Below, one piece after another: positions 1 through 7,519 of a stretch of DNA of 64,000 nt; the first letter of the stretch is position 1, and every line of letters starts with the position of its first letter. Location of the stretch: assembly GCA_910583985.1 (NCBI GenBank), contig CAJTYA010000012.1, positions 25,819 through 89,818 on the forward strand, read 5' to 3'. The position numbers and the translations under genes are program-made. This stretch comes from an uncultured Alistipes sp. GTDB taxonomy: Bacteria > Bacteroidota > Bacteroidia > Bacteroidales > Rikenellaceae. The notes below the pieces were generated by a model that saw nothing but the letters and a program-made list of their open reading frames with translations, was not told the DNA's origin and ran no database searches.

Positions 1-978
1 CGGTACGAACATTGGGTCGGCATGCAGGGCAAGAACCGCTACATCGTCACGATGCTGGGGCGCAAGCTGACGGCCCGTCAGATCGCTTCGGTGACGCGCA
101 TCGTCGCCGAGCAGGGGCTCAACATCGACTCGATCCTGCGCCTGACCGGCCGGATTCCGCTCGACGAGACCACGCAGGCGCCCAAGTCCTGCATCGAGCT
201 CTCCGTGCGCGGCAATCCGCACGACCGGGAGGGGATGCAGTCGCGCTTCCTGCAACTCTCGACCGAACTGGGACTCGACATTTCGTTCCAGCTCGACGAC
301 ATGTTCCGCCGGAGCCGCCGCCTGATCTGTTTCGACATGGATTCGACGCTCATCGAAACCGAAGTGATCGACGAGCTGGCCGACCGTGCCGGCGTAGGCG
401 CCGAGGTGCGGGCCATCACCGAGAGCGCCATGCGGGGCGAGATCGACTTCACGGAGAGCTTCCGGCGTCGCGTGGCTATGCTCAAGGGGCTCGACGTGTC
501 GGTCATGGAGGACATCGCCGCCCACCTGCCCTATACCGAAGGGCTCGACCGCCTGATGCGCGTGCTCAAACGGCTCGGCTTCCGCACGGCGATCCTTTCC
601 GGGGGCTTTACCTATTTCGGGAATTACCTCCGGCAGAAATACGGCTTCGACTACGTCTATGCCAACGAACTGGAAATCGAGGACGGCAAGCTCACCGGCC
701 GGTATCTGGGCGACATCGTGGACGGCAGGCGCAAGGCCGAACTGCTGAGGCTCATCGCTCAGGTCGAGAATGTCGACATCGCCCAGACAATCGCCGTGGG
801 CGACGGGGCCAACGACCTGCCCATGCTCAGCGTGGCGGGGCTGGGGATCGCTTTCCACGCCAAGCCCAAGGTGAAGGCCACGGCCGGACAATCGCTCTCG
901 ACGATCGGCCTCGACGGCATCCTCTACTTCCTCGGATACAAGGATTCGTACCTCGACGACCAGCGGTTCCGGTACTGA
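1..978 (+). CDS. serB: Phosphoserine phosphatase, 3' part (partial gene)
   Basis: This is the C-terminal part of phosphoserine phosphatase, which dephosphorylates O-phosphoserine in the last step of serine synthesis. The reading frame is open to the left edge of the window (RYEHWVG precedes the first Met at base 22), and Bacteroidota SerB proteins are near 400 residues with N-terminal ACT-like regulation, so the true start lies outside. Counting from base 22, residues 1-95 resemble an ACT-like region. A HAD phosphatase domain follows with the nucleophile motif DMDSTLIETE at about 105, the SGGF motif near 195 and the metal-binding GDGANDL near 260. The MFS gene follows after 39 bases on the same strand, so the two may be co-transcribed. 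Family assignment is secure; only the start is missing. Confidence 0.95.
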   Translation, partial: RYEHWVGMQGKNRYIVTMLGRKLTARQIASVTRIVAEQGLNIDSILRLTGRIPLDETTQAPKSCIELSVRGNPHDREGMQSRFLQLSTELGLDISFQLDDMFRRSRRLICFDMDSTLIETEVIDELADRAGVGAEVRAITESAMRGEIDFTESFRRRVAMLKGLDVSVMEDIAAHLPYTEGLDRLMRVLKRLGFRTAILSGGFTYFGNYLRQKYGFDYVYANELEIEDGKLTGRYLGDIVDGRRKAELLRLIAQVENVDIAQTIAVGDGANDLPMLSVAGLGIAFHAKPKVKATAGQSLSTIGLDGILYFLGYKDSYLDDQRFRY

Positions 979-1017
979 TAGCTCTCCCTCGATGCAACCT
1001 ATAACCAAAACGATAAG

Positions 1018-2274
1018 ATGAAGAACAATTCCGCAGCAAAGAGCATCTACATCATCGGTGCGCTGTTTTTCGTGTTCGGGTTCGTCACGTGGATCAACAG
1101 CGTGCTCATCCCGTTTCTCAAGCAGATTTGCGAACTGACCGACTTTCAGGCCTATTTCGTGACATTTGCGTTTTATATCTCCTATTTCGTCATGGCCGTT
1201 CCCTCGTCGTGGGTGTTGCGCAAATGCGGCTTCGTCCGCGGCATGTCCTACGGGTTGCTGGCCATGGCCGTGGGGTCGGTGCTGTTCATCCCGGCCGCGC
1301 TCGACCGCAGCTATGCGCTCTTCCTGCTGGGCCTGTTCCTTCAGGGCACTGGGCTCGCGCTGTTGCAGACCGCCTCGAATCCCTATGTGACGATCCTCGG
1401 TCCCATCGAGAGCGCCGCCCAGCGCATCAGCATCATGGGTGTCTGCAACAAGATCGCCGGCATGACGGGCATTTTCCTGCTGAGCCGCTTCCTGTTCTCC
1501 GACATCGAAAGCATTTCGGACAAGATCGCGGAGCTGGCGGGCGATGACAAGATCGCCGAGCTGCATCTGCTGGCCGAGAAGATCATCCTGCCCTATGTGG
1601 CCATCACCGTCGTGCTCGTGCTGCTGGCGCTCATTATCCGCTTTGCGGCCAAGCTGCCCGAAATCGATATGGAATCCAACAGCGAGGAGGGCGGCCACGA
1701 CCGAGGTTCCCTGTTGGATTATCCCTATTTCTGGTTAGGCGCCGTGAGCCTCTTCCTGTACGTGGGTGCCGAAGTGGTGGCCATCGACACGCTGCCCCTG
1801 TACGGCGAGTCGCAGGGACTGGCGGCCGACGTAGCGACCAAACTGGGCATTTACAGCCTCATCGCCACGACGGTCGGCTATCTGATCGGCATCGTGCTGG
1901 TTCCCCGGTACGTGCCCCAGCGCAAGGCTTTCATCGCCTGCCTCGCGCTGGCTCTGCTGTTCCTGTGCGGTGCGCTGTGCACGTCGGGCGTCGCATCGAT
2001 CGTTTTCGTCGTGCTGATGAGCTTCGCCCATTCGCTCATGTGGCCGAGCCTCTGGCCGCTGGCTATCGAAAATCTGGGTAAGTACACGTCGCTGGCTTCG
2101 GCCATCCTGATTATGGGCATTGCCGGCGGTGCCGTCATGCCGATGCTCTACGGAGCTTGGGCCGATGCCATCGGCGACCGTCATCTGCCGTATCTGATTC
2201 TGGTGCCGGGCTATCTGTTCATGCTGTTCTTCGCGCTGCGGGGCTACAAGGTGGGCCGGACGCTGAAGGCATAG
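1018..2274 (+). CDS. MFS sugar permease, FucP/GluP type
   Basis: This 418-residue polytopic inner-membrane protein belongs to the fucose/glucose-galactose permease branch of the major facilitator superfamily, which brings sugars in with protons. The opening stretch (IIGALFFVFGFVTWINSVLI), the TGLALLQTASNPYVT segment near residue 120 and the AAQRISIMGVCNKIAG segment near 140 are typical of that branch. About twelve hydrophobic helices can be counted, with a central loop of acidic and polar residues around 205-230. The substrate cannot be read from sequence; fucose, glucose/galactose or an amino sugar are all possible. A very strong terminator lies 50 bases after the stop, so it is the last gene of its transcript. 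Confidence 0.88.
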   Translation: MKNNSAAKSIYIIGALFFVFGFVTWINSVLIPFLKQICELTDFQAYFVTFAFYISYFVMAVPSSWVLRKCGFVRGMSYGLLAMAVGSVLFIPAALDRSYALFLLGLFLQGTGLALLQTASNPYVTILGPIESAAQRISIMGVCNKIAGMTGIFLLSRFLFSDIESISDKIAELAGDDKIAELHLLAEKIILPYVAITVVLVLLALIIRFAAKLPEIDMESNSEEGGHDRGSLLDYPYFWLGAVSLFLYVGAEVVAIDTLPLYGESQGLAADVATKLGIYSLIATTVGYLIGIVLVPRYVPQRKAFIACLALALLFLCGALCTSGVASIVFVVLMSFAHSLMWPSLWPLAIENLGKYTSLASAILIMGIAGGAVMPMLYGAWADAIGDRHLPYLILVPGYLFMLFFALRGYKVGRTLKA

Positions 2275-2323
2275 ACCTTCGAGAGGGCATGCGAAGGGGC
2301 GTCGTCCCGTCGCTTTTCCACGG

Positions 2324-2367
2324 AAACGCCGTTCCGTCTCCTTGCAAGGAGACGGAACGGCGTTTTT
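2324..2367 (+). terminator. Strong intrinsic terminator after MFS gene
   Basis: Two perfectly complementary 21-base arms (2324-2344 and 2345-2365) meet almost without a loop and end in a run of five T. It separates the permease transcript from the TetR promoter that begins about 20 bases later. Confidence 0.93.
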
Positions 2368-2386
2368 ATGACAGAAACTGTAAAAC

Positions 2387-2419
2387 TTTTTGTGTTTTCC
2401 GGTTTTCATGTTATCTTTG
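2387..2419 (+). promoter_or_regulatory. Bacteroidota-type promoter of the tetR gene
   Basis: A TTTTTG -33 element (2387-2392) is followed after 19 bases by TATCTTTG (2412-2419), an exact match to the TAnnTTTG -7 consensus of the Bacteroides housekeeping sigma factor. The regulator's ATG lies 28 bases downstream. Confidence 0.85.
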
Positions 2420-2447
2420 TGCTGCGGAACCAAACTCGCCGCGCCTC

Positions 2448-3119
2448 ATGTCTGCCAGAGAGAGAATCATAGAAGAATCGACCAACCTATTCGTCCAGTA
2501 CGGGGTCAAATCGGTCCGTATGGACGACATCGCTTCCCGGCTAGGCATTTCCAAGCGAACGATCTACGAACTCTTCGGCGACCGTGAATCGTTGATTATC
2601 GCGTGTGTGAGGCATTTCCACAGCCGTCAGGCCGCTATTCACGAGAGCCGGCTGGCCGATGCCCGCAACGTGATCGAGGAGTTCGTCCTGCTGCTCGACG
2701 ATTGGGAGGCGATGGTGGCGGCCAACCTCAACTTCATGAACGATCTGGAGCGCTTCTACCCGGCGATTTACAACCGGATCAAGGACGAACGGAACCGCGA
2801 GGGCCGCGACCGGCTGAAAAGAAAGCTCCGGGAGGGCATCGAGGAGGGGCTGTTTTTCCGGGGCATCCACCTCGACTTCGCCGCTGCCGCCCTCATCGCT
2901 TCCATCAGCACGATTTTCACGATGCCTTCCGCCTACGATTCGGTCCATGTCCCCATGTCCGACGCATTCAAGTATATCACGATGTGTTTTTTCCGCGGTA
3001 TCGCTACCGAAAAGGGCATTCGTTTGATCGACAGTGTGTTCCGCGAACGTTTCGCCATGACGATGACCGCCTCTTCCGAGGTCGGCAAGCCCTCCGCTTC
3101 GGACGGTTCCGCAGAGTAG
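2448..3119 (+). CDS. TetR/AcrR family transcriptional regulator
   Basis: This 223-residue protein has the N-terminal TetR helix-turn-helix (residues 5-50: ARERIIEESTNLFVQYGVKS, then MDDIASRLGISKRTIYELFG). The rest is a helical ligand-binding and dimerisation domain with no recognisable ligand signature. The start was chosen because the promoter -7 box ends at 2419, which excludes the longer upstream reading frame. It is a single-gene unit between the MFS terminator and a convergent minus-strand operon. Its target is unknown; autoregulation or control of the upstream permease are the simplest guesses. Confidence 0.92.
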   Translation: MSARERIIEESTNLFVQYGVKSVRMDDIASRLGISKRTIYELFGDRESLIIACVRHFHSRQAAIHESRLADARNVIEEFVLLLDDWEAMVAANLNFMNDLERFYPAIYNRIKDERNREGRDRLKRKLREGIEEGLFFRGIHLDFAAAALIASISTIFTMPSAYDSVHVPMSDAFKYITMCFFRGIATEKGIRLIDSVFRERFAMTMTASSEVGKPSASDGSAE

Positions 3120-3203
3120 CCGTCCTTATTCTCGTCCCTGTTTTTTCTCCGTTCCGGATGTCCCTGCGATGCGGCATGCTCGGTCCCGTGCCCTGCGGTC
3201 GTT

Positions 3204-4025
3204 CTACCGCGGTGGATTTTCCCTGCGGAGCCTTTCGCTCAGTTTGACGGCCGTCGTGTTGAAATAGTGCCGGGAACGATAGCGCAGAATGGAGACGATG
3301 CCTTGGACCGAGGCCGTGAACGCCTCGTCGCATCGTTCGAGAAGCTGCCGCGAGAGCGGATATTCGGCGACCGTCAGCCCTTGGGCCCGGCAGGCCGCGA
3401 GAATCGTTTTCCGCATGACCGTGTCGGGCGTGCCGTATGCCGTCGGCGTCGCCATGACCTGTCGGCCGAACACGGCGAAGAGCGGTTCGCCGTCGATGTG
3501 CGTCAGCACGCCCTCGCGGGTTTCGAGCACGGCCGTGTCGGCGCCGCCCCGTTCGGCCGCTTCCCGGCCCCAGCGGGCGGCGAGCAGCGACAGCGCGGTG
3601 GGATATGCCCCGAACGGAACGTCGCAGCGGAAGACGTCGACCGACAGGCGTTTGTGCCAGAGCGTGTAGGGCGGATAGAACAGTTGCGCGGTGGCTTCTA
3701 TCAGGTAGTCCGGACCGTCGCCCGCCGCGCCGATACCCGTCGGAAAGAGCCGCAGCGTCACGCAGTTGCTGCGCATGGGGAACCGGTTGGCCGCGAGCAG
3801 TTCGGCGACCTCCCGTTCCAGCCGCCCGACGGGGAGCGTCCATTCGATGCCGTGCATGTCGCGCAGCGCGCGAGAGAGAATCGCTATATGCGCTTCCGCG
3901 TGCAGCGGTCTGTGCGCGAAGGTGTGGATACGTTGATAGAGATAGGGGGCCGACAGCAGCTCGTCCGGGGAGATACCCTCCGGCCACCCTTCCGCGAGCG
4001 TTCCGTTGTAGACGATCCTGTCCAT
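3204..4025 (-). CDS. Class IV aminotransferase-fold protein, probably lacking the PLP lysine
   Basis: This 273-residue protein has the length and layout of fold-type IV PLP enzymes (branched-chain aminotransferase, aminodeoxychorismate lyase). Segments such as EAAERGGADTAVLE, the following EGVLTHIDGEPLFAVFG and LSRQLLERCDEAF line up with the IlvE/PabC core. However, the stretch where the Schiff-base lysine should lie (DVFRCDVPFGAYPTALSLLA) contains no lysine, and the usual E..(S)SNxF phosphate-site segment reads HIDGEPLFAV. It may therefore be an inactive or repurposed member. It is the last gene of a holA-rhomboid-this gene unit, 11 bases after the rhomboid stop. The fold call is fairly safe; catalytic activity is doubtful. 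Confidence 0.78.
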   Translation of the reverse strand: MDRIVYNGTLAEGWPEGISPDELLSAPYLYQRIHTFAHRPLHAEAHIAILSRALRDMHGIEWTLPVGRLEREVAELLAANRFPMRSNCVTLRLFPTGIGAAGDGPDYLIEATAQLFYPPYTLWHKRLSVDVFRCDVPFGAYPTALSLLAARWGREAAERGGADTAVLETREGVLTHIDGEPLFAVFGRQVMATPTAYGTPDTVMRKTILAACRAQGLTVAEYPLSRQLLERCDEAFTASVQGIVSILRYRSRHYFNTTAVKLSERLRRENPPR

Positions 4026-4036
4026 CCGTCCGTCGC

Positions 4037-4660
4037 CTAGGATCTGTGCAGCAGGTTTTGCACGAAGACGTTCCACAGCGAGGGATCGACCAGTATCGGA
4101 AACACGAATCCGAACAGAGCGCCCCACAGGTGGGCGTTGTGGTTGATGCCGTCGCGCGTCTGCCGCCGGTTCAAGTATTGTTCGTACCCTATATAGAGAA
4201 TGCCGAATACGATGCCGGGAATCGGGACGATCCCGAAAAAGTAGATCTTGCTCCACGGATTGAAAAAGATCGACGTGAACACGACGGCCGCCACGGCCCC
4301 CGACGCGCCGATCGAGGCGTAGTGCGGATCGTTCCTTTTGCGGACGATGTCCGGCGCGGCCGCTGCGACTAACCCTCCGAAGTAGAGCAGCCCGTAGGTC
4401 AGATACGAACTCATGATCGTGCCCGCATGCTGGTAAGCCGTGAACATCCGTTCGATGTGCTGTCCGAACGACAGCAAGACGAACATGTTGACGATCAGGT
4501 GCACGTTGTCGCCGTGCACGAAACCGTAGGTGACGGCCCGGTACCATTCCCTGCGGTGGACCGTGCGGTACGGCACCAGCGCCAGACGCTCGAACCACGT
4601 CCTGTTCTTCAGGCACGAGACCGAGACGACGGCCGTTATGAAAATCAGAATGAAAGTCAT
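4037..4660 (-). CDS. Rhomboid family intramembrane serine protease
   Basis: This 207-residue, roughly six-helix membrane protein is a rhomboid. The GASGA motif places the catalytic serine at residue 120, and His177 in NHNAHLWGALFG would complete the Ser-His dyad. HLIVNMF near residue 54 provides the oxyanion His/Asn of helix 2. Rhomboids cleave transmembrane segments of substrate proteins inside the inner membrane. Its ATG shares one base with the holA stop (TGATG), so the two are translationally coupled. The substrate is unknown. Confidence 0.92.
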   Translation of the reverse strand: MTFILIFITAVVSVSCLKNRTWFERLALVPYRTVHRREWYRAVTYGFVHGDNVHLIVNMFVLLSFGQHIERMFTAYQHAGTIMSSYLTYGLLYFGGLVAAAAPDIVRKRNDPHYASIGASGAVAAVVFTSIFFNPWSKIYFFGIVPIPGIVFGILYIGYEQYLNRRQTRDGINHNAHLWGALFGFVFPILVDPSLWNVFVQNLLHRS

Positions 4661-5733
4661 CAGATCATCAGTATTTTAAGTAACAGCTCCCGGAGCAGCT
4701 CGCCGTTGTCGGCCTGTCCGGCGTTCATTCCTTTGCTCTTGAGGTCGTATTCGCGCAGCAGGCCCATCACGGCGAATACCTTGTTGTTCGGGTAGAGCGT
4801 CGCCGCCTGCCGGTATTCCTTAACGAAAAAGGGAGAGGGCAGCTTGAGCATGCGCGCCAGTTCGGCGTCCTGCGGCACGGGCGTGCCCTTTCTGCGGGCG
4901 AGCCATTGCTGATAGTTGACGATGAAAATGCGCTGGAAATGGGCGAACATCGCGCTGATGGTCAGCAGCAGCGGGTATTCTTTCGGGTTGCGGGCGAAGT
5001 GGTCGGCGATGCGCATGGCGCGCGGCATGTTCCGCTCCGAGAGGGCCTTGGTCAGTTCGAAGTTGTTGAAATCCTTGCTGATGCCGATGTTCTGCTCGAT
5101 GTGCTCGGCCGTGATGCGCTTTGTCCCTTCGGGCAGGAAGGTCAGCAGTTTGCCCAGCTCGTTGGTGATCTTGGCGATGTCGGCGCCCAGAAAGTCGGTC
5201 AGCATGGCCACCGACTTGGGGTCGATCGTACAGCCCTTGCTGCGGATGTAGTCGGTCAGCCATCCGGCGATCTCGTAGTCGCGCGGCCGGACCGATTCGA
5301 ACACCGTGCCCCGGCTTTCGATCTGTTTGTAGAGCTGCCACCGCTTGTCCATGTTCTTCTCCTTGTGGCACAGCACGAGCACGGTGCTCGGCGAGGGGGC
5401 CGCCGCATAGAGCGAGAGCTGTTCGAGCCGGCGCAGGTGCTGGGCCTCCCGCACGATGACGACCTGAAGCGATCCGGTCATGGGCATCTGGCGGCAGAGG
5501 TTGATGACGGCGCCCGCGTCGGTGTCCTTGCCGTAGACGACGGTCTGGTTGAACGCACGCTCCTCCTTCGGCAGAATCTCCTCGGTCAGTCGGGTCGTCA
5601 GCGCGTCGATGAAATAGGGCTCGTCGCCCATCAACAGGCACAGCGGCGGAAATTTGCGTCCGTCGATGCTGCGGTTCAGCGCCTCGAAGTCGGCCGCGCT
5701 GTCGCGGAATGTCTTTTTGCTGCTTTTGGCCAT
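4660..5733 (-). CDS. holA: DNA polymerase III, delta subunit
   Basis: HolA is the clamp-loader subunit that opens the beta clamp. The 357-residue product starts MAKSSKKTFRD and shows the delta-subunit pattern: an N-terminal domain with PPLCLLMGDEPYFIDALTTR near residue 30, the FNQTVVYGKDTD segment, a central lid with GCTIDPKSVAMLTDFLGADI, and a C-terminal helical collar. A longer frame begins 24 bases upstream, but its Met falls inside the -7 box, so the start used here is the only one consistent with the promoter. The gene heads an operon with the rhomboid and class IV aminotransferase-like genes. Confidence 0.93.
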   Translation of the reverse strand: MAKSSKKTFRDSAADFEALNRSIDGRKFPPLCLLMGDEPYFIDALTTRLTEEILPKEERAFNQTVVYGKDTDAGAVINLCRQMPMTGSLQVVIVREAQHLRRLEQLSLYAAAPSPSTVLVLCHKEKNMDKRWQLYKQIESRGTVFESVRPRDYEIAGWLTDYIRSKGCTIDPKSVAMLTDFLGADIAKITNELGKLLTFLPEGTKRITAEHIEQNIGISKDFNNFELTKALSERNMPRAMRIADHFARNPKEYPLLLTISAMFAHFQRIFIVNYQQWLARRKGTPVPQDAELARMLKLPSPFFVKEYRQAATLYPNNKVFAVMGLLREYDLKSKGMNAGQADNGELLRELLLKILMI

Positions 5734-5754
5734 CCGGAAAAATAACGGTTCCTG

Positions 5755-5786
5755 CAAAGGTAACGATAAATGCGGGGGATTTCAAA
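5755..5786 (-). promoter_or_regulatory. Promoter of the holA operon
   Basis: Read on the minus strand, TTTG (5786-5783), a 20-base gap and TACCTTTG (5762-5755) form a full-consensus Bacteroidota promoter. The predicted transcript starts about 15 bases before the holA ATG and rules out the longer reading frame. Confidence 0.87.
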
Positions 5787-5797
5787 TCCTCCTTCCC

Positions 5798-5826
5798 GGC
5801 GGACGGACCGTCCCGAACCGTCCGCC
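5798..5826 (-). terminator. Inverted repeat downstream of DUF4301 gene, possible terminator
   Basis: Nine-base arms GGCGGACGG and CCGTCCGCC flank an 11-base loop just past the DUF4301 stop and before the holA promoter. The following minus-strand bases are not T-rich, so termination would be weak. Confidence 0.4.
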
Positions 5827-5867
5827 CTGCGGCTCTTTCTGCTCCCGGCGTAGTTCGCCTGTCCCCG

Positions 5868-7334
5868 CTATTCGTTCCGATGCTGGGGGCGGAGCAGGTC
5901 GTTGACGATCTTCACCGGGGCGAACGTCGAGACGGGCACTTCGACGAACACCGTGTTCCACCGGCTCATGGCGCCGTTCCACAGGCCGGGCAGTTCGAGG
6001 GCCCGGAGCGGACGACCCTGCAACGACTTGGACGAGATGAATCCGGTCTGCGGATCGACGTAACGTTTCAGGTCGAATTTCCTGCCCCGGTAGTCGCGCA
6101 CGCCGCAGACGAGGTCCACCGGATTGAAATGGGTGGCCGTCCGCATCGCCTCCTTGCGGTCCGGAGCGATCTGCGACGACTCGGCGATCTGCAGCGATTC
6201 GCCTCCGTCGGACTCCGCGACCCAAAACGGACCTCCGCCCGGTTCGCCTTCGTTGCGGACCATGCCGCACACCCGGAGCGGCCGGTTGAGCAACGTGTGC
6301 AGCGCTGCGGCACGCTGTTGGGGCGCGAGGGTGCGGAAGGCTTCCGGAAGCCGGCGGCACAGCTTTTCGGAAACGAATCCCGCGATTTCGTCGAGCCGGT
6401 CCGTGCGTCCTCCGTCCAGTTCCCTCAGGTATTCGAAGCACGAGCGCTGGAGCGAGAGCATGGCTCCCGCCAGAATTTCCTTGTAGCGTACCGTGTCGGC
6501 TTTCAGGCGGTCGGGCAGGACGTTGTCCACCGTCTTGATGAAGACGATGTCGGCGTCGATGGCGTCGAGGTTTTCGAGCAGGGCGCCGTGTCCGGCGGGG
6601 CGGAACACCAGCCGGCCCTCGTCGTCGCGGAACGGACGGTTGTCGGGCCCCGCGGCGATCGTGTCGGTCGAGGGATTCTGGTACGAGAAACCGATCTCGT
6701 ACCGCACGCCGTAGCGTTCCCCGTACCGCCCGGCGACCCGTTCGACGATCCGTTCGAAGGCCGCCCGGTGTTCGGGCGAGACGGTCAGGTGGATGCGGGC
6801 CGTGCGTCCCTCGCCCGTGGCATAGAGGGCGCCTTCCGCGAGATGTTCCTCCAATGCCGTCCGGGCGCCATCCGTATAGCGGTGGAACAGCACCAATGCC
6901 TTGGGCGAATGTCCGTAATCCAATCCTTCGCCCACGAGGGCCGATACGAGCCTTCGGGGCGTGCGCCCGCCGCCCGTCGCCGCGAGCAGGTCGTCGGCGA
7001 AGGCGAAGTCGTCGATGCGGTCGACGACCTCCTGCGCGTTCCGGTTCGCCCGCCCCTCGGCGAGGTATTCGAACAGGTCTTTGAACATCCGCGTTGCGGC
7101 TCCGGAGGCGGGTACGAATTTGACGATCCTTTTCCGTTCCCTTTTCCCACGGTACGATTCCCGCCAGCGGGCGGCCTCTTCTTCGGAGGGTCGGACGATC
7201 CCGTCGCCGACGGTAGCCACCCGGCGGATGCCGAGGTAGGGGAATCCGTTTTCGAAACATGCGATCTGGGCCCCGACCCGTTCGGGGGTCTGCCCGTGCG
7301 CCTTGATCTGTTCGAGGTCTTGTTCGCTGAACAT
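5868..7334 (-). CDS. DUF4301 family protein
   Basis: This 488-residue cytoplasmic protein matches the Bacteroidota family DUF4301, whose function is not established to my knowledge. It starts MFSEQDLEQIKAHGQT and carries a conserved KFVPASGAATRMFK segment near residue 75. Further on is RPAGHGALLENLDAIDADIV followed by FIKTVDNV. These two blocks recall the glycine-rich N-terminal loop and the metal/uridine site of sugar-nucleotide pyrophosphorylases, but that is an inference. A longer upstream frame was rejected because its extension is low-complexity and crosses a TATCTTTA box (7383-7376) that looks like the promoter -7. The gene stands alone on the minus strand. Confidence 0.85.
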   Translation of the reverse strand: MFSEQDLEQIKAHGQTPERVGAQIACFENGFPYLGIRRVATVGDGIVRPSEEEAARWRESYRGKRERKRIVKFVPASGAATRMFKDLFEYLAEGRANRNAQEVVDRIDDFAFADDLLAATGGGRTPRRLVSALVGEGLDYGHSPKALVLFHRYTDGARTALEEHLAEGALYATGEGRTARIHLTVSPEHRAAFERIVERVAGRYGERYGVRYEIGFSYQNPSTDTIAAGPDNRPFRDDEGRLVFRPAGHGALLENLDAIDADIVFIKTVDNVLPDRLKADTVRYKEILAGAMLSLQRSCFEYLRELDGGRTDRLDEIAGFVSEKLCRRLPEAFRTLAPQQRAAALHTLLNRPLRVCGMVRNEGEPGGGPFWVAESDGGESLQIAESSQIAPDRKEAMRTATHFNPVDLVCGVRDYRGRKFDLKRYVDPQTGFISSKSLQGRPLRALELPGLWNGAMSRWNTVFVEVPVSTFAPVKIVNDLLRPQHRNE

Positions 7335-7479
7335 GGTGCGTGAGGTTTTCGGCCCGAGGACGGGCCATGATCCGTTAAAGATAATGTTTTTTCGCGCACG
7401 GTGTTCCTTCCCTTGCCGAAAAACGACCGAACGGAAGATATTCGTGTCCGTTTCGTCCTGTCCGGCGGCGCGCGCCCGA

Positions 7480-7511
7480 TTTGGCAAATCCTGTTTAATT
7501 GAGTAAGTTTG
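7480..7511 (+). promoter_or_regulatory. Promoter of murB
   Basis: TTTG (7480-7483), a 20-base gap and TAAGTTTG (7504-7511) match the Bacteroidota consensus. Transcription should begin at about 7517, only a few bases before the murB ATG at 7520, giving a nearly leaderless mRNA. Confidence 0.85.
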
Positions 7512-7519
7512 CCGCCGTT

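Noticed and set aside
2324..2365. Invertible promoter or recombination site suggested by the long inverted repeat
   Set aside because: The arms are adjacent with no DNA between them to invert, and a T-run follows, so it is a terminator.
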